64,000 nt of DNA from Palaemon carinicauda (lineage: Eukaryota > Arthropoda > Malacostraca > Decapoda > Palaemonidae). This document shows positions 54,241 to 64,000 of this stretch, one piece after another (within the stretch, counting starts at the first letter, position 1; the number at the start of each line of letters is the position of its first letter). The notes below the pieces were generated by a model. It saw only the letters and a list, made by a program, of their open reading frames with translations. It did no database searches and had not been told where the DNA came from. Location: contig NC_090757.1 in the NCBI RefSeq assembly GCF_036898095.1, positions 64,233,081 through 64,297,080 of the forward strand, read 5' to 3'. Position numbers and translations under genes: made by a program.

Positions 54241-54474
54241 GGCTGCCATGCGAGGATGGGAACAGAGACATCCGTTCATCGTCCGACCCATAAGCGAAGT
54301 GAATCAGTTCACCAGTGTGTGAGGGGGGAGGGGTAGCTAGCTACCCCTCCCCTACCCCCGCTAACTAGCGCAGGGGTAGTTAACCCTCGTTAAAAATCTA
54401 ATGGCTCGCCATTTCAGCTACGCCGAAAGTAATACCCTATGTAAATAGCGTGGTTTGTATTTCGGTTACGGAAC
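54241..54474 (-). repeat. DIRS 5' inverted terminal repeat (copy C)
   Basis: Minus strand begins GTTCCGTAACCGAAATAC at 54474, then CATAGGGTATTACTTTCGGC and the GC-rich foldback (CTAGCTACCCCTCCCCTACC on the + strand). Confidence 0.88.
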
Positions 54475-54799
54475 AAACTGGGCTTAATACAAAAGCTGTC
54501 AAAGCAACACTTATGGCCAATCTCGTATCTATTCTTATCATTTACAATCAACATTTATTGCATTATAAACTTTTATTAGTCCAATCACTTACAAGACCGA
54601 AACTCCTAATTTCGATCCTCCTGATTCCAACTCTAAACCAACTTTGTAACATTGAACACTACCACCAATTGCTGTCTTTTACTAAGCAATACCTATTCTC
54701 ATTTTCCACAAGACATGACCTCAATTTCAACTTTACTTCAATTACAAATTCCACTTTTCACAATTTGGTAAACAGTCAAATAAATACTTCAATTGAATG
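54475..54799. other. AT-rich spacer, no gene seen
   Basis: Contains TTGCTGTCTTTTACTAAGCAAT, a partial relative of the unit at 38840 and 57190. A 134-codon frame (54450-54854, +) starts inside the DIRS end and has no motif. Confidence 0.5.
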
Positions 54800-54999
54800 T
54801 GGAGCTTTGCTGTCTTTCACTTCTCTTTTAAGGGGAGGGCACTCCTTACACTAGCAAATGAAATAGTACAAACAAAAAGCCTTTTAAAATGTTAGCAAAT
54901 AAACAGAGCTTCGGTGAAATAATGATATTTTTCTTTCAACTGTATTTCAATTCTTTTTAATGACAAATTCCACAAACTGCAAGTAAGTGCACGTTATTG

Positions 55000-56505
55000 A
55001 AGAAGAGTGTGCTGGAAACTCGCTGTGAGTTCGCGCTCGCACAAACCTTCGACAGGCAGAGGAGCTCGTCCTCTCACCTCCCTAACAATTGGTGATTGGG
55101 TGCGTAAAATTGCACAAGACTCCCTCCCGAGACTAGAGTCTATGCGGCAAAGCAATACGGGTAAAAGCACTCTCACTTAGGTTGGAGAGTACCCTTGCGC
55201 GCTCCTACAGGAGGCAGCGTCCTCGGATGGTCAAGAGCAAGGCTGATCTGAGCTAAACACTTTCTGGTGCATAGTCTGCACAGCAGCTACTTCCTCGTGA
55301 AAAGGAGACACCTGAGGCACAGGTCCTGAAAGACCTGGGCTTACAAAATCAACACAAAGAGGGGCAGGGACCTTAAACAACCTTTATACCCAATTGTTGT
55401 CTTGCTTCAAAAACGAACCCAGCAATCATTTCCTGAAGACCCGCAGGGCAACCACTCTGGCGATGAGGGCCTCGCTAATGAACGAGACGGGAGCTCACCA
55501 CCAGGTGGTAATGCTCATTGCTTTGTACTTTGCGAGCACTCAGCAGGCCGAGGAAGATCACTCTGGGGGCACGTATCGTAATCCGCAAGCTGAGAAATAT
55601 GACCCAAGTAGGTTTCGGGGTTTTCCTTAAGAGGATTAACAGAATGTTAAATCATTGGGGGTTTGTCTACCAAAGCAGGACAAACGAAGGGTGGAAAGGC
55701 AACAGCGGAGGTTGCTAATGCTAGAGGCATGAGACGCTCTTTCGGTGCATTTCCAGTAGTCTCTTGAAGGAGAAAACTGCAGCCAACCCCTAGGGAGTCA
55801 GGAGTGCGCTCCCACTATGCCCCTAAATACAGAATCTCCAAAAGCAGTTCTCAGAGGGGGTACACGGGATCCCCCAAGAATGTCAAAGCTGACGCACAAG
55901 GTCAGCTTAGACAGGACTCCTTATGAGCGAAGGCAGCACCACTTCACTAAGGGAAACTGGCAGTGTGCTAAAAAACTAAGGGTGGTCCAAAGGTAAAACG
56001 GCCATCACTCTTACTCGACCGTTCCCCACAAGAAACCGATGGAGCTAAGTCAATGAGGAGGGAGCAAGGAGTCCGAGGAAGACATCAAGACTTCTTGGAC
56101 TTTGGGTCACGACATTTATCACAAGACTCCTGTGAGCAAAAGTGCACGCAGGACAAAGGGTGTGAGGATCCATCTCTGGGACTAACACAAAGGTGGCGCA
56201 AGAGCGACCTTCCTCACCAGGACAAACCCACATCATGGAGCCATACGATACACTCTCCTGAAAGGAAAAAGAAATCAAAGTTTGAGGGCAGTTTGTATTT
56301 TCCTAAATTAGGATTAATGGGAGAGAGCCAAAATAAAGTGACGTCACACTACCCGTTTGTGTACGACTGAGGTGGTCGGTCTAACCATCGTTAACTAGCA
56401 GTGGATAGTTATACCTCGCTAAAAAGTATTCTAGCTAGTTTCAGCTTTCACCTAAATATACAGCCAACTGTAAAGAGCAAAAGGGTTTGTACTAGATGTT
56501 TGAAC
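55000..56505 (-). mobile_element. Divergent DIRS-like 5' end, decayed (block 2 copy)
   Basis: The right end, 56380-56505, aligns with DIRS 5' repeats over ~115 bases (AACTAGCAGTGGATAGTTAT, AGCTTTCACCTAAATATA, CTGTAAAGAGCAAAAGGGTT, TGAACAAAG). Inside it, a minus-strand frame at 56045-56278 encodes a Cys-rich peptide like the start of copy B gag. The rest is too decayed to read. This is an older DIRS lineage than copies A to C. Confidence 0.55.
56045..56278 (-). pseudogene. DIRS-like gag N-terminal remnant
   Basis: A 77-codon frame containing CPGEEGRSCATFVLVPEMDPHTLCPAC, here given in two parts: CPGEEGRSCATF and MDPHTLCPAC. Copy B has CPGLPDHPYGTF and TDPHALCPSC at matching spacing, so the Cys-rich start of DIRS Gag is preserved. 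After that the second Cys pair is lost. A stop follows soon; no full gag remains. Confidence 0.55.
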
Positions 56506-58369
56506 AAAGAAAGTCTTAAAGCCTAAAAGAAAATGTGTCTTCCCTTTACTGTTTTATTATACTTCAATAAAGTATATCAGTTGCTGTTACATAATATGAC
56601 CCCTACTCCTGATTTTAGTAACTACTGTTTTTCACCTGTACTTGAATACTATTGCATGAACTTAAAAGGACAAAATTATGAAAGCATAATGATGCTTCTG
56701 CTTACAGCCAGTAAAGCAGGGACGGCTGCTCGAGTCAACTTTCGTTAGCTGTTTCTATTCCTTACATCTCTCCCACCCCCCGCCCCATCACATCCAACCC
56801 GTACACTTCATCACCACATCCAACTGATCCACTGACACCAAACACTCCTCCTGCCCATAAGTGGCCTGTTCTTAGATCTCTCTGTTGGTTTCCCCTCCTA
56901 CTTTCTTATTTCATATCTATAGTACAATTATCAGCCATTGATTTACTGTCCTGATTCGATAATAACCGTTTCCTTAAACGTATGCTAAGTTCTTTTCAAA
57001 ATCTGTCTTTATAACCATTCACTTATAGTTTGTATTAAAGTTCTTCTAATTTATAATCAACATTTATTGCATATCTACTTCTAATAGCTAAATCATTTGT
57101 AAAATCTTAAAAATCAAAAGCTCATGCTCTCAATGTCACCATCCTTAACTAAAACAACTGTATTAATTATTGAGCCACAAAACTAGTTGCTGTCTTACTA
57201 AGCAATACAAATTCTCATTGTCCCCCAACAGATTCAATTTCAATTTTAGTTTAATTCCTGACTCAAATATTCACCCTTAATTTGTCCTGGCAGCTCATCA
57301 AGTGATTACTCAAGTTCTGCATGTAGCCTGACATTTTACTCCTGTTACCATTTAACTTCAATTCCACTGAATATATTATTGAAAAATATTTCATTTTATT
57401 CAGGACGCCTTATATCTTGAGATACCCATGTTTATATAGTATACAATTTAAGGATCCTATTTCCAAAATGCTTCCTCTGTCAACCTCATTGTTTATTTTA
57501 GAATTTGCAAATTGAACATATAGTAATACTCTGAAAATTGTGTTTTAACCTATGTTTGATACTGTATTTGAAACAAGCCAAAAGAGATCTCGCCTGAATC
57601 ATGCTGCCAACACAAAAGCAAGTCATTACTGTACTGAAGGCTCTAATAAAGAGCTCTCCATGGACAGTCCCAAGACACCATGAATGAAAGGCTTACCTGG
57701 GCAGTCGCACGACACCTAAGATAAGTACTGCCTGGAAAGTTGTACTACCTTACTACTCCTATAGTGTTCTGCCCAAAGGCAGGTCCTTTCATGGATTAGT
57801 CGCTCTCCGTAATTCTCTACTCTTTTACTTCTTGGTACCTACTCCATCTCTTCAGGTCATGTATGTTACCACTCCAGATTCCATCCTCGTCTAAAAAAAC
57901 TTTGTTATTTATTAATGATCAACACCACCATTTACAGTCTTATCAAGCAATACAAATTCACATTTTTCACATGATAAAAGATCAATTTCAATTTTACTTT
58001 ATTTTAAATTACAATTTTCACACTTAATTTGATATGGCAACTTGTTAAATGATTACTTCATCTAAATATGTAGCTTAAAATTTTACCCAAAGTTCCAACA
58101 AATAAGTTAGAATCACATCTTGTTTTATTCAGGATATCCTTACACAATTAAAATGGTTCTATCCCCTACAAGTTAAAGATTATATTCTGGAATACTTCAT
58201 TGTCACTCCCAAACACTTCTGTTAAAAGTTTGCAAGTTAAAACAGCGTAATGCTCTCTGAAAAATGCTTTTTAAGCCTCATTTGATACTGTATCTTAAAC
58301 GAGCCAAAATAGATATTACCCAAATCTTGCTATCTACAAAAAAGCTGGACATTAACGTATCTGAAGTCA
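56506..58369. other. AT-rich part of block 2, no gene seen
   Basis: Homologous to 38214-39229 with the internal ~500-bp unit doubled. The piece 57700-57890 (TTCTGCCCAAAGGCAGGTCC) has no partner in block 1. No coding signal. Confidence 0.6.
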
Positions 58370-59010
58370 ACATGAAGAACCTCTCCAATCCACGCACAGT
58401 AGCTAGACACCTAGAATGAAAAAATTAGCTGGCCAGTCACATGACACCCTGGATGACAGGCCTTCCATGCAAGTCACTCTATATTAACAATCCCGACACC
58501 CTCAATAAGAAGCCCTTCCTGAATAGTCTCCAGACATTTTCAATTATGAGCCCTACCTGCAGTCGGCTGACATGAATAACGAGACTATCCTGGATAGTAG
58601 ATCCAACGTCCTGAATGATAAGCCCTACCTATAAAGTCACCAGAAACCCAGAATAACCAACACAATCTGGACAGTCACCTAAAATCCAAAACTATAAACC
58701 CTCCCTGGATACTCGCTCAGACACCCTGAATGACATGCCTTACCTAGAGATGCCCGTCATCCTGAAAAAGCCCTCTCTGAACAGTCTTGCAGACACCAGA
58801 GATTATATGCCCTCCCTGGACAGTCCACCACAAACGCCCGGGATAATATGTCCTCCCAAGACAGTGACCCTGACACTATATATAGGCCCTTCTGGAGCGT
58901 TGTTACAACACCCTTAATGGTTAGTATTCCCTCATTCGTTGCCATCTACACACAAGGTGATAAGCAAACACTGGATGACTCCAACACCTTGCATAAAATG
59001 TCCTCCTCAG
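58370..59010. repeat. Degenerate minisatellite, ~36-45-bp units (block 2)
   Basis: Partner of 39230-39850, with variant units in the same order (AAGTCACTCTATATTAACAA, CTGAATGACATGCCTTACCT, CCCTCATTCGTTG). Confidence 0.75.
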
Positions 59011-59309
59011 CAGCCACTGCCTGGCCCTCCCTGGTCCTAGCTTGGGTGGAGAGGAGGCGTGGGTGCTTGTCATATAATGTATGGTTAGTCTCTAGGGCAT
59101 TGTCCGGATTGCTAGGCAATGTCACTGTCCCTTGCCTCTGCCATTCTTGAGCGACCTTTAAACCTTTAAACGCTGAAGTTGGTACAACACTTAAGAAAAA
59201 AGAAAGAGGAGAGCGATCTTTGTTTACATAATGAACTGGGTGCTAAATGTGTCATGATGTTTTGTAAAATATAATCGCATTCATATAGTACCTCTGTTAT
59301 TACAGTGTA

Positions 59310-59311
59310 TT

Positions 59312-59351
<40 letters not shown>

Positions 59352-59373
59352 TAATAATAATAATAATAATAAT
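59310..59373. repeat. (AAT)n microsatellite
   Basis: About 20 AAT units with one AAC and one ATG interruption. Confidence 0.95.
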
Positions 59374-59935
59374 GATAATCACTGAAAAATAGCAGAAGAA
59401 AGATAATGCCTACCTTTTGCAACAGCTGAACCATGACTACCGCACGCTGGAAAACCTTTAAACCTCCCATCTGAAGGGCGCCATAGACTTCTCAAGCATT
59501 CTAAACCATGTGTCACCGCACGGATTAGCAGTAAAAGCATGTAGGATATTCTTCCACGTGGAAAGCGTGTGAAGTGGGCCTAAAGGAGATAGTGATAGCT
59601 GTGAGAGTTATACGATTGATTGATTGATTGATTTGAAATTTTCTGACATACGAGCACATCATTATTTAGTATACCAGAAACAGTTTCTGGTTAAATTTTG
59701 ATTGTGAAACTACGAGAGAAGGCTGAATGATATCCACGAATGGGGTTAATGCAATATATGGGAATGGCACAGATCAGTTACGAGGATTAGACGTGATTTT
59801 GATGGGCCTTCTTTGTAGGAGTGTGAGACACTGAATATAGTGGAACTCTTGCTTTATAGGGGTTCATCGATGATTCATTAGTTAAAGAATGAGTGTGAGA
59901 GTGAATATCATGTTATTTTTTGTAACCACCCTCTG

Positions 59936-59938
<3 letters not shown>

Positions 59939-59990
<52 letters not shown>
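59939..59990. repeat. (TA)n microsatellite
   Basis: About 25 uninterrupted TA units. Confidence 0.95.
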
Positions 59991-59993
<3 letters not shown>

Positions 59994-60423
59994 TTACAAA
60001 ACTGGTCTAATGTAAAGTAAATAAAGTAGTTTATTCATGATTTTATTTATGTTTTCATATGTGCATTGAAGAGAGGTTAGCCAGCTCTTAAGATGAGTTC
60101 CTCTCGTGTAGATTTAAGCTTATTATGTAAGACTTTCGTTGTTAATTTCTTTTTATTCCTTATCAAAGTCAGTATATGTAAATTTACGTTATCATTAAGA
60201 AAAATCTTTTTTTATTTCGTGTAATTTTTGTTACTAAGTCTTACGTAATCTGTTTGAGTGTGTTATGTGACCATAAAAGATAGAAACAAAGGCTTATGTA
60301 ATTTTCTTTTATATTTTTATGAGGTATTATGTCATGTTTATGAGAGAATGCGCAATATGCCCTGTGCTTTGTAAAATTCTCAAAAAACCTATAGATAGAT
60401 CTTATCTTTTTTTTTTTTAATTT

Positions 60424-60720
60424 CAGGGACAAAGGGTGGGTGGAGCTAGCTAACTGAGAGAGTTCGTTTCACGTTGCGTGGATGCATGTTCGAGAGAGCC
60501 TTAGCCCAGCCCCACGCTTCCAGAACTCGCTCTCCTGGAAGTTTTGGGAAGTAGGTAAGTGTCATATATAAGGCAACCCCAGGGTTGCATAGATAGATAG
60601 GGAATCCCAGCCTTGAGTCATAGTCATCTCCCCACACCTCTCTCATACGCAGCGTAGAGTATTGTTGTAAAAATGTTCAGTGAAATATCGAAGTTGTGGT
60701 GTGTCGGATTTTTGTAAACA
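60424..60720 (+). promoter_or_regulatory. Promoter-like stretch with TATA box
   Basis: A GC-richer island in AT-rich DNA: TCATATATAAGGCAACCCC at 60562 is a good TATA context, followed by GCATAGATAGATAGGG and, further on, CATCTCCCCACACCTCTCTC. The layout resembles the U3/R start of an LTR, but I found no second LTR, TG...CA ends or coding frame in the window. It may be a solo LTR or a gene promoter. Confidence 0.3.
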
Positions 60721-62229
60721 TAGTGAGTACTTAAAAAAAAAATCTCTTAGAGTTTTTGTAAACGGCCCTGTAGGAAGGTGATAGGTACTTGTATTGTGAT
60801 CTGGTTATCTATTTTCATTAAATATCAAACTTAAAAATTGTATTCAGATTTAATTTCAAGTGAAAAAAGTGATTGTATAATTTTCATAAGTGTTATTTCT
60901 TTTTTCTTAGTCTAAGGTTTATTCAGATATAATATTCCAAGACCAGTTATTATATAATTTTGAGATTGTAACATTGTCTTAATCTAAGCTTTGTTCAGAC
61001 TTAATATTTTGAGTGATTTACTTTGTTTTTATGTAAATTATTTCAAAGTGTTGTAATCTATATAGAATATATCTATTTTTGTAAATAGTATTATTTCAAT
61101 ATCAGTGTTTATTACAACCTCGCTTGTATCCTGTAAAGAACCGTAGTAAGTTAGTTTGAATAATTCTTAGGAATAATTACCCAGTTTTGTTTTGAGTGTA
61201 CAGAACAGACCTTTGGATATTCAGTGTTTTATATATTGCTCTCTGGGAGTTATTTAACTGCCTCAGAGTTCGGGTATTAACCCTGGATAGGTACGCTCCT
61301 CGGACACCCCTTTAAGGGTATACTCGGACGCGAACGACCCCGACGCCAAAAAAAATTCTTGAAAAATCAGTTTTTGCAGTAACCTCTTTTTTTCTTTTGC
61401 CAAAAAAAAACTTCAATGAATGCTTAAAACAACTGTAAAGATAAATACTACTCATCTGCAGAAAAACTATTTATTATAAATATTTTAAAAAATTAAGTAG
61501 AAAAAAAAGACCTGACATAAAAATTCATAAAAAAAAAGTTTATACATATATACACAAATCCTTTAAGGAATTGATTCTTGAATGTTTAGGACACATCTTG
61601 ATGTATTTTGGATGAAGTCAAACCCATGGAGGTGAAGATCTGAAATGAGAAAAAAAGGGTAACTTTTTTTGGCCAAAAAAATTTGTCCAAATTTCATGAA
61701 TTTTTTTGGGTACCCAAATGAAATAGGAAGTGGCTAATTTTTTTAGGGAATAAACATATGTTATCCTAAAATAGAAATATGTAAAAAAATCTTCAATATT
61801 TTGTAAATTACATTTATATCAGGGGCCATATCTAAAGGTAATTTTTTGAGTACTTAGAAATTTCGTAAAAAAATACATATATTTAATATATAATATGATA
61901 TTTATGCAGGTAAAAATATATCAAAATATCACAAATTCTATAGGGAACAAGAATATATATAGATAGGGCAACTTACGCTTCGGATATGTCCACAAAATGG
62001 CCGCCAACCACACTGACTCAGACTCCCTAATCTGCCACCTGAAATGTAGGAAGGGTATGTCAATTTCAAGGTGTTATTTACTAATCTAATTATTATTGGA
62101 TATGCATAAAAATTGTATGGTGGGTTGCTGGATAATTGTCGATTATTTTACGACTATAAAATTAAAATTCTGACCCCAAAAAAATTTTTTGAAGGGAAAT
62201 AAAATCGAAAAAAAAAACAAAAATGTGAA
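60721..62229. other. AT-rich stretch leading to the satellite, no gene seen
   Basis: Contains a GC-rich patch at 61275-61345 (CTGGATAGGTACGCTCCTCG, GGGTATACTCGGACGCGAAC) that recurs in decapod genomes as far as I recall, then A-rich DNA. No coding frame. Confidence 0.5.
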
Positions 62230-64000
62230 ACAATATAATATTTTAGCTAAAAAAATTTGATGATATTCAATCAAAAAAGAAGTAAACAAAATTTTCCGAC
62301 AAATAAACATCTAGAGGAATCATTACTCTGTGATAGTTCCTTAGTACGTAGTAATTTTGAAAGAAATGGGAAAAAACGAAAAAATGGCAATCACCGGAAA
62401 ATCGAACACATACCTATATATACGCCATATCTGGCTAAAAAAAAGATAGGCATGGGTAGCCAGATCATCTAGAAACACTTTCCAACACTATAAAAATATA
62501 AGTTTTGCGACACTACTTGCCAATTCCTTACGGTAACATGACTAAGCAAAAAAATGCAAAACAAATAAAAAGGGGCACTCGCGGAAAAATGGCTAACATT
62601 CTAATATACGGCTTTTCAGGAAAAAAAAATTCAGCCACGTGCTAGGCAAACCATCAAGGCACATTTTCCGACAAATAAACATCTAAATGAATCATTACTC
62701 TGTGATAGTTCCTTAGTACGCAGTAATTTTGAAAGAAATGGGAAAAAACGAAAAAATGGCAATCACAGGAAAATCGAACACATCCCTATATATATACGCC
62801 ATATCTGGCTTAAAAAAAGATAGGCATGGGTAGCCAGATCATCTAGAAACACTTTCCAACACTATAAAATTATAAGTTTTGCGACACTACTTGCCAATTC
62901 CTTACGGTAACATGACTAAGCAAAAAAATGCAAAACAAATAAAAAGGGGCACTCGCGGAAAAATGGCCATTCTAATATACGGCATTTCAGAAAAAAAAAA
63001 TTTCAGCCACGTGCTAGGCAAACCATCAAGGCACATTTTCCGATAAATAAACATATAAATAAATCATTACTCTATGATAGTTCCTTAGTACGTAGTAATT
63101 TTGAAAGAAATGGGAAAAAACGAAAAAATGGCAATCACAGGAAAATCGAACACATACTTATATATACGCCATATCTGGCTAAAAAAAAATAGGCATGGGT
63201 AGCCAGATCATCTAGAAACACTTTCCAACACTATAAAAATATAAGTTTTGCGACACTACTTGCCAATTCCTTACGGTAACATGACTAAGCAAAAAAATGC
63301 AAAACAAATAAAAAGGGGCACTCGCGGAAAAATGCCCAACATTCTAATATACGGCATCTCAGATAAAAAAAAGACATGCACGTGTTAGCCCAACCATCAA
63401 GGCACACTTTCTAACACATAAACATGAAAAAAAAATCAATAATATACGGCAATTCCTTACTACGTAGTAAATTTTTACAAATATTGAAAAAAAACAGAAA
63501 TTGGCAACCGCAGTTAAATACCCAATATACCAATAACTACGTCGTATCTGACAAAAACAAAGTCACGCATGGGTAGCCAGATCATCTAGACACACTTTCC
63601 AACACTAAAAAAGCAAAAGTTTTACGAAACTATTTGGCAATATCTTACGGAAAAATGACTTGGCAAAAAAATGAAAAAAAATGAAAAAGGGGCACTCGCG
63701 GTAAAATGCCCAACATTCTAATATACGGCATCTCAGATAAAAAAAAAGGCATGCACGTGTTAGCCCAACCATCAAGGCACACTTTCTAACACATAAACAT
63801 GAAAAAAAAAATTAATAATATACGGCAATTCCTTACTACGTAAAAAATTTTACAAATATTGAAAAAAAAACAGAAATTGGCAACCGCAGTTAAATACCCA
63901 ATATACCAATAACTACGTCGTATCTGACAAAAACAAAGTCACGCATGGGTAGCCAGATCATCTAGACACACTTTCCAACACTAAACAAGCAAAAGTTTTA
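62230..64000. repeat. Satellite array, ~372-bp dimeric unit
   Basis: The marker ATTTTCCGACAAATAAACAT (later CTTTCTAACACATAAACAT) recurs at 62291, 62663, 63035, 63406 and 63781, steps 372, 372, 371 and 375. Each unit has two related halves of about 186 bp: GCATGGGTAGCCAGATCATC in one half corresponds to GCACGTGTTAGCCCAACCATC in the other. The first three units form one subtype and the last two a second subtype. The array continues beyond the window. Confidence 0.92.

Larger units (their letters stand above)
46696..54474 (-). mobile_element. DIRS-type retrotransposon, both ends present (copy C)
   Basis: About 7.8 kb, same layout and subfamily as copy A: long leader with candidate intron, RS-like gag array, RT/RNase H, methyltransferase-like segment, recombinase, internal complementary region at 46951-47050, ends TGACAAATTC (46696) and GGAAC (54474). 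All genes are broken into short frames, though nucleotide similarity to A and B is evident throughout. Confidence 0.88.
54800..59010. repeat. Segmental duplication, block 2
   Basis: Direct-orientation partner of 36530-39850 (landmarks listed there). It is longer because a ~500-bp AT-rich unit occurs twice (57170-57680 and 57900-58400) with a short unrelated insert between. Confidence 0.8.
59011..60423. other. Spacer with microsatellites, no gene seen
   Basis: An (AAT)n tract at about 59310-59373 and a (TA)n tract at 59939-59990. A small (ATTG)n run lies near 59612-59632. CTTTAAACCTTTAAACG at 59156 and CCTTTAAACCTCCCATC at 59453 share a short motif. Nothing else recognised. Confidence 0.6.

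Overview
The window looks like repeat-dense nuclear DNA of an arthropod, most likely a decapod crustacean. The evidence is a BEL/Pao LTR retrotransposon, several DIRS-type (tyrosine-recombinase) retrotransposons, non-LTR retrotransposon tails, a pogo/Tigger-type DNA transposon remnant, many (ATT)n and (TA)n microsatellites and a satellite array. I found no convincing host gene, tRNA, rRNA or CRISPR. Species assignment beyond 'decapod-like' is inference from family resemblance.

Layout. 1-3690: 5' part of a DIRS-type element on the + strand, with its gag blown up into several tandem arrays. 3691-7110: AT-rich DNA with a short inverted interspersed repeat around an (ATT)n tract, a 283-bp tandem repeat (5624-6628) and a LINE tail. 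7155-15113: a complete, very young BEL/Pao element on the minus strand (two 808-bp LTRs with one visible difference, 5-bp target duplication AATAG, primer site matching tRNA-Tyr), inserted inside an older non-LTR element. 15114-18010: LINE tail, an interspersed repeat, and a 233-bp tandem duplication. 18136-20700: a DIRS fragment with one terminal repeat joined directly to gag. 20701-24763: AT-rich with no gene seen. 24764-32499 (copy A), 40121-46587 (copy B) and 46696-54474 (copy C): three DIRS copies on the minus strand with both inverted ends and the internal complementary region that defines the group. 32500-40120: repeat remnants, a LINE fragment, an internally deleted Tigger element, and duplicated block 1. 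54475-59010: block 2 of the same segmental duplication, which includes an older, divergent DIRS-like 5' end. 59011-62230: microsatellites, a TATA-bearing promoter-like stretch, AT-rich DNA. 62230-64000: a satellite array of about 372 bp built from two ~186-bp halves.

How the parts work together. In the BEL element, Gag, protease, reverse transcriptase, RNase H and the integrase zinc-binding region lie in one 1404-codon frame. The integrase core follows in another frame, entered at a 12-base C tract. In the DIRS copies the minus-strand order is 5' inverted repeat, gag, RT/RNase H, methyltransferase-like segment, tyrosine recombinase, internal complementary region, 3' inverted repeat. All DIRS copies carry stops or frameshifts, so they are annotated as pseudogenes. 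The most unusual signal is in DIRS gag: an Arg/Ser/Pro/Gln-rich module, resembling the RS domains of splicing proteins, has been expanded separately in each copy by tandem repeats that mostly keep the frame, in two subfamilies. Copies A and C also have a longer 5' leader with matching splice-like signals, which copy B lacks.
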